Source: Fervidibacter canadensis (lineage in GTDB: Bacteria > Armatimonadota > Fervidibacteria > Fervidibacterales > Fervidibacteraceae). Taken from it: a DNA stretch of 64,000 bases. Numbering within the stretch: the stretch's first letter is position 1; each line of letters starts with the position of its first letter. Shown here in pieces: positions 60,605-64,000 of the stretch. The position numbers were made by a program, and so were the translations under genes. The stretch covers positions 1 to 64,000 of the forward strand of contig JBGOEJ010000010.1 in the NCBI GenBank assembly GCA_041446545.1, given 5' to 3'. The notes under the pieces were generated by a model that saw only the letters and a program-made list of their open reading frames with translations, was not told where the DNA came from and ran no database searches.

Positions 60605-61765
60605 TCATCGCCCTTGACCGACGCCTTGCTCTCGTTGCAACCGTTTCCCTTCCGTGTTGATGGTGGGAGCAAGAACGATCTGGCAGCGGTGCATCTCCTT
60701 GATGGTGCGAGCACCGCACATACCCATCCCATTTTTCAGCGCCCCGACCAAGTTCAGCGTCCCGTCGTCCTTCGTCGCTGGTCCCAAAAGGAGCACCTTC
60801 AACGGCGCCACTTGCCCGACGAAGATGCGAGTGCCTCTGGGCAAACCAGGGTGAGGTGTCGCCATCCCCCAATGGTAACCCCGCCCTGGCGCTTCTAACG
60901 CCGAAGCGATTGGCGAACCGATCATCACGCCATCTGCTCCGCAAGCAATTGCCTTACAAATATCGGCGCCCGTTCGCATCCCGCCATCGGCGATGACCGC
61001 CACATACTTGCCTGTGCGCCGATAAAACTCATCCCTTGCCGCTGCCACATCGGCAATCGCCGTCGCCTGCGGGACGCCGACGCCCACGACTTGCCGCGTC
61101 GTGCAGGCAGCGCCCGGTCCGACACCCACCAAAACAGCGTCAGCACCAACTTCCATCAACTCCCACGCCGCTTCGTAGGTGACGCAATTGCCGACAATGA
61201 GCGGGACGGAGATGGCTTTCCGCAAGCGTTCCCAAGGCAAAGCGGGTTTGTTGGACGAGAGAAACCGCACCGTCGTGACCGTAGATTGGATGACAGCGAC
61301 ATCGGCACCTTCCTCTAAGGCAATGGGCAGCAATTCCATCGCTTTGGCAGGTGTCGCCGCAACGCCCAACCTTGCCCCCACTCGTTTCACTTCCCGCACC
61401 CGTTCCTTGATTAAGTCCGTTTTGATCGGCTCCCGATAGGCTTCTTGCAGCACCTGAACGGCTTGCTCCTTTGGAGCGCTGACGATGCGTTCAATGATGG
61501 GCGATGGGTCTTCGTAGCGGACATGCAATCCTTCTAAATTCAGCACTGCCAACCCACCCAAGCGGGACATCTCAACGGCGACACGGGTATCCACTGCCGC
61601 ATCCATCGCCGACGCCAAGACAGGGATGGAAAGGGTCAAGTTGCCGATCGTCAAAGAGACATCCACTTCCTCTGGGTCAACGGCGACGGGTGCAGGCACG
61701 AGGGCGATTTCATCTAACCCATAAGCCCTTCGGGCTTTCCGTCCGAGACCGATTTCCACTTCCAA
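60605..61765 (-). CDS. guaB3: GuaB3-family IMP dehydrogenase-related protein
   Basis: 386 aa; TTG start with GGGGGG 7 nt upstream. TIM barrel with catalytic-loop Cys in VGVGPGAACTTRQVVGVGVPQ, phosphate-binding ADGGMRTGADICKAIACGADGVMIGSP, and NAD site segment. No CBS pair is inserted, and the length matches the GuaB3 subgroup of actinobacteria and cyanobacteria. Whether such proteins act as IMP dehydrogenase or GMP reductase is not settled from sequence; being upstream of guaA fits the IMP to XMP step. Confidence 0.88.
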   Translation of the reverse strand: MEVEIGLGRKARRAYGLDEIALVPAPVAVDPEEVDVSLTIGNLTLSIPVLASAMDAAVDTRVAVEMSRLGGLAVLNLEGLHVRYEDPSPIIERIVSAPKEQAVQVLQEAYREPIKTDLIKERVREVKRVGARLGVAATPAKAMELLPIALEEGADVAVIQSTVTTVRFLSSNKPALPWERLRKAISVPLIVGNCVTYEAAWELMEVGADAVLVGVGPGAACTTRQVVGVGVPQATAIADVAAARDEFYRRTGKYVAVIADGGMRTGADICKAIACGADGVMIGSPIASALEAPGRGYHWGMATPHPGLPRGTRIFVGQVAPLKVLLLGPATKDDGTLNLVGALKNGMGMCGARTIKEMHRCQIVLAPTINTEGKRLQREQGVGQGR

Positions 61766-61838
61766 TGGTCATCCCCCCGATAAATGAACTGAAGGCTGAC
61801 GATGGTTGCCTTCGGGGTTGCGCCTAATTCTATCGCGC

Positions 61839-63680
61839 CTACGGCGCTTGCGTCAGCGCCAAGTCAGTCAAATGCCGATGCAAATCCGTCGGGTCGGTGA
61901 ACAGCAAATAAGCCGCAATCGCCTGATCGCCCCGCTCCACGCGCACTTGCACTTCGTTCCAACTTTGTCGCAAAGTTACTTGCGCATAGTGGCTGGCGGG
62001 TCCTTGCTGCCCTGGTCGGACGAGGTAATCGGGTTGATGGGCGTTGAGCACTTCCACGCCGTTGAGGCAGAGTTGAAACGCTCCGTTGCAAGGGAAGCCG
62101 ATGACAACCCGTTGGGTTTTGGGCGACCAAACCCAAAGGCGCGCCTCTATAATGCCCGCTTTGCCCCCCAACCATCGTTCCAACGGCAACTCGCTGTCGG
62201 GAAGCCATTCCGTTTGCCATTCGCTTCCGTTCCTGCGCACCATCCATCGCCGTTCTCCGATGAGGGTGACAGGAACGGCTAACTCCGCCGGTCGTTCGTG
62301 AACCCGCACTTGACACCAAAGGGTTTGTGTCTGAGGCAACCGCAAAGGGGCATGGATGTGAGCGTTAATGCCGACAATCCCTTTCGCTGGGACGGTCACC
62401 GACGATCTCATCGGCTCCACCCGCCAATCGCTGGGCGCATCCCAAAGGAGCGTGACGGTCAACGGCACGGGTTGACAGTTATGAAGCCAAAGGGTCACCA
62501 TCTTGGGCGTTTCGGGATTGATCGTCGGAAGCCCCCGATAGTCTACGCCTACTTGCACGGCCTTCAGCGAAAAGTCCACCCGCCAAGGGTAACGGTTGCG
62601 CTCCCATAGTTCGTAAATGCCTTCGTCGGGCTTAAGCCAATCATCGGGCAAATCGGTCAAGTCTGTCGGGGCGTCGGCAATTCGCACGGGGGCACCATGC
62701 CAAGCCAGCAACCGTTCCGCCGCCGCCAAAACTTCGTCGGTCAAAACCCGCACATCGGGCAAAGGCGTGATGTTTCGGATGCCGCCCCAACTGAGGTTGG
62801 TGGCGATTGTCTCGCCCAACGGTGCCGCCCACTTTTCAGGCACTTCGCCCAGCAAAATGCCCATCACCGAACCTGCTGTCGCTCCCGTGCAATCGGTGTC
62901 TTGCCCGCAGTTGACCGCCGTCGTGATGGCGCGCCCGAAATCGCCCTCGCTTGCTAACAAACCTAAGACGGTGAACGCCAAATTCTGCGGGGCGTGAGTC
63001 GGTTCGCGATGCCAATACTTTTCAGCGATGCGCTCCCGCACCTTCCGCCAATCCCGCAACTCCGCCCACCAACGGCGCGTGTCGCTGATCGCTTGGGCGA
63101 TTTGACAATCCGACGGGATGAACGCCAATGCCAAATCCAACGCTTCGTCCACATCCCGCACGACAAAGGCGATACTTTCCAACGCCGCATTGAACATCTC
63201 GCCCCAAACCCCTTCGCCTCCTGCGTGGTCTACGAGGGCGTCCTCAAAGGCGAAACGCACCGCTAAGCGGGGTGAAGCGGGCGCCAAACACGCCCAAAGT
63301 TCCGAGCGGATGGGTGACCCCATGCAATCGTTCCAAAAGTCGTTATCGTAAGCGCCCGAAAGGGGTGGCAACAAGCCCCAACGCAAGTTGCGTTTGGCGA
63401 TGCCGTATTCGTTCCAGTTGTAGCCGATGTGCGTCAGCCACGCCTGCGCCAGCACCGTTGCGTCAATGCGCCAACCTGCCCGCTTGATGGCGTCCAACCA
63501 AACCAGTTGCATCTCCAAGTCATCGTTGGGAATTCCTCCTTCCTGCAAGCGGGGATACCAGTCAAAGTCGTGCGGACCAGGTTGCCCTTCCAAAGGAGCG
63601 CCCAAAGTGCCGCCAGCGTTTTTGCCCATCCAGCAAGCGTAAACCCTCCGCCACACCTCCGAACGATTCAGCACCGCCAT
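61839..63680 (-). CDS. ADP-ribosylglycohydrolase-family protein with C-terminal beta domains
   Basis: 613 aa from ATG 63680, with AAAGGAGG 8 nt upstream; the open frame continues to 63971 but has no support. N-terminal all-helical ADP-ribosylglycohydrolase fold: YACWMGKNAGGTLGAPLEG, NDDLEMQLVWL and metal motif NCGQDTDCTGATAGSVMGILLG. The C-terminal third (about 400-613) is beta-rich, with an Ig-like unit (VTLWLHNCQPVPLTVTLLWDAPSDW) and a carbohydrate-binding-like unit. That fusion is unusual for protein de-ADP-ribosylation and hints at a saccharide or extracellular-type substrate (inference), but there is no signal peptide. Confidence 0.88.
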   Translation of the reverse strand: MAVLNRSEVWRRVYACWMGKNAGGTLGAPLEGQPGPHDFDWYPRLQEGGIPNDDLEMQLVWLDAIKRAGWRIDATVLAQAWLTHIGYNWNEYGIAKRNLRWGLLPPLSGAYDNDFWNDCMGSPIRSELWACLAPASPRLAVRFAFEDALVDHAGGEGVWGEMFNAALESIAFVVRDVDEALDLALAFIPSDCQIAQAISDTRRWWAELRDWRKVRERIAEKYWHREPTHAPQNLAFTVLGLLASEGDFGRAITTAVNCGQDTDCTGATAGSVMGILLGEVPEKWAAPLGETIATNLSWGGIRNITPLPDVRVLTDEVLAAAERLLAWHGAPVRIADAPTDLTDLPDDWLKPDEGIYELWERNRYPWRVDFSLKAVQVGVDYRGLPTINPETPKMVTLWLHNCQPVPLTVTLLWDAPSDWRVEPMRSSVTVPAKGIVGINAHIHAPLRLPQTQTLWCQVRVHERPAELAVPVTLIGERRWMVRRNGSEWQTEWLPDSELPLERWLGGKAGIIEARLWVWSPKTQRVVIGFPCNGAFQLCLNGVEVLNAHQPDYLVRPGQQGPASHYAQVTLRQSWNEVQVRVERGDQAIAAYLLFTDPTDLHRHLTDLALTQAP

Positions 63681-63746
63681 CCCACTCGCCTCCTTTGCAA
63701 GCCATCGCAGCGTCCGCAAAAATTGTGCGATGTCGGATTGACGACT

Positions 63747-63769
63747 GTTGGAGTGGCTATCAGCCACGA
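63747..63769. repeat. Dispersed 23-bp hairpin repeat, copy 2
   Basis: Exact inverted copy of 46919-46941, in the 108-bp divergent gap between the ADP-ribosylglycohydrolase gene and the RlmI-like gene, 20 bp before the start at 63789. Confidence 0.75.
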
Positions 63770-63788
63770 TTTTCAACGGTGACAAACG

Positions 63789-64000
63789 ATGCCCAAGCGT
63801 TGGCTGAAACTGAAGCGGGGCAAGGACAAAAAGGTGCGCAAGTTTTACCCGTTCGTCTATCGCGACGAAGTGGCGGACATCGCCCCAACGGTCAGCGACG
63901 GCGACCTCGTTTGCCTTTTGGATGCCGACGGGCGCTTCGTCGCTTGGGGCACTTACTCCGCCACTTCCCACATCGCCTTCCGCACCTTGACTTTGAACGA
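63789..64000 (+). CDS. N-terminus of RlmI-like SAM-dependent 23S rRNA methyltransferase (partial)
   Basis: 70 codons, ATG with GGTGA 6 nt upstream, open to the right edge. The product begins MPKRWLKLKRGKDKKVRKFYPFV, then a PUA-type unit (DIAPTVSDGDLVCLLDADGRFVAWGTYSATSHIAFRTLTLN). The order 'LKLKKGRE..R....HPWVF...I...G..V.V.D..G.F...G.YNP.S.IAVR' is typical of the RlmI/RlmK family, which makes m5C in 23S rRNA. The catalytic domain is outside the window. Confidence 0.7.
   Translation, partial: MPKRWLKLKRGKDKKVRKFYPFVYRDEVADIAPTVSDGDLVCLLDADGRFVAWGTYSATSHIAFRTLTLN

Noticed and set aside
63681..63971. 97-residue N-terminal extension of the ADP-ribosylglycohydrolase frame
   Set aside because: It crosses the divergent gap, the hairpin repeat and the start of the RlmI-like gene; ATG 63680 has an ideal ribosome site and matches the family N-terminus.

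Overview
The window is 64 kb of moderately GC-rich bacterial chromosome with no phage, transposase or CRISPR. It reads as a diderm, probably thermophilic bacterium. The evidence is lspA, a Wza-like polysaccharide exporter, and several large exported proteins with FlgD-like or sorting-type C-termini. The gene mix (GuaB3-type IMP dehydrogenase, large FN3/Ig surface proteins, compact operons, many GTG/TTG starts with strong ribosome binding sites) suggests an Armatimonadota/Fervidibacter-like lineage. That assignment is inference and was not tested.

Layout. Positions 1-33180 are almost entirely minus strand, read from ftsZ leftwards. First come ftsZ and a class A PBP. Next is a polysaccharide operon (UDP-sugar dehydrogenase, six-SLBB exporter, NusG paralogue) behind a promoter with a textbook CRP-type operator. 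Then follow sppA, a Yip1 protein, polA, a small ORF, rpsA and coaE. Last are five very large exported proteins (positions 1-19122): a TolB-propeller/carboxypeptidase-regulatory protein, a CsgG-like protein with a Gly-rich linker, an M6 metalloprotease, a CARDB/DUF11-like protein, and a giant FN3/Ig protein. The giant protein is broken by a frameshift at about 459-469 and runs off the left edge.

Positions 33 to 43 kb hold DNA-repair genes: recG, convergent with an MrfA/YprA-like helicase; a tRNA-Glu(TTC) with its own promoter; a repeat-rich 330-bp spacer; and sbcD-sbcC. An HD phosphohydrolase, aconitase and a GNAT acetyltransferase follow. Positions 47 to 52 kb carry lspA-arsR overlapping a FecR-domain gene, a CHASE2-adenylate cyclase, a 32-residue membrane microprotein coupled to an MFS transporter, and a short-form 6-phosphogluconate dehydrogenase. 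Positions 53 to 64 kb carry a CsoR-like protein without metal ligands, an HEAGH metallopeptidase-like protein, an F420-reductase-like protein, an HTH-receiver fusion behind an inverted-repeat operator, rho with a HIT protein, a guanine-nucleotide cluster (guaB3, orf, guaA, hpt), an ADP-ribosylglycohydrolase, and the start of an RlmI-like rRNA methyltransferase.

The main points for follow-up are: (1) the five-gene exported cassette, in which three proteins share a roughly 450-residue C-terminal module and two carry CsgG-like N-domains; (2) the frameshift in the giant gene; (3) the cAMP logic, with an adenylate cyclase in the window and a class II CRP-type promoter on the polysaccharide operon; (4) the HTH-receiver protein with its operator; (5) dispersed intergenic hairpin repeats. 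Start codons were re-chosen from ribosome binding sites wherever the longest frame looked wrong.
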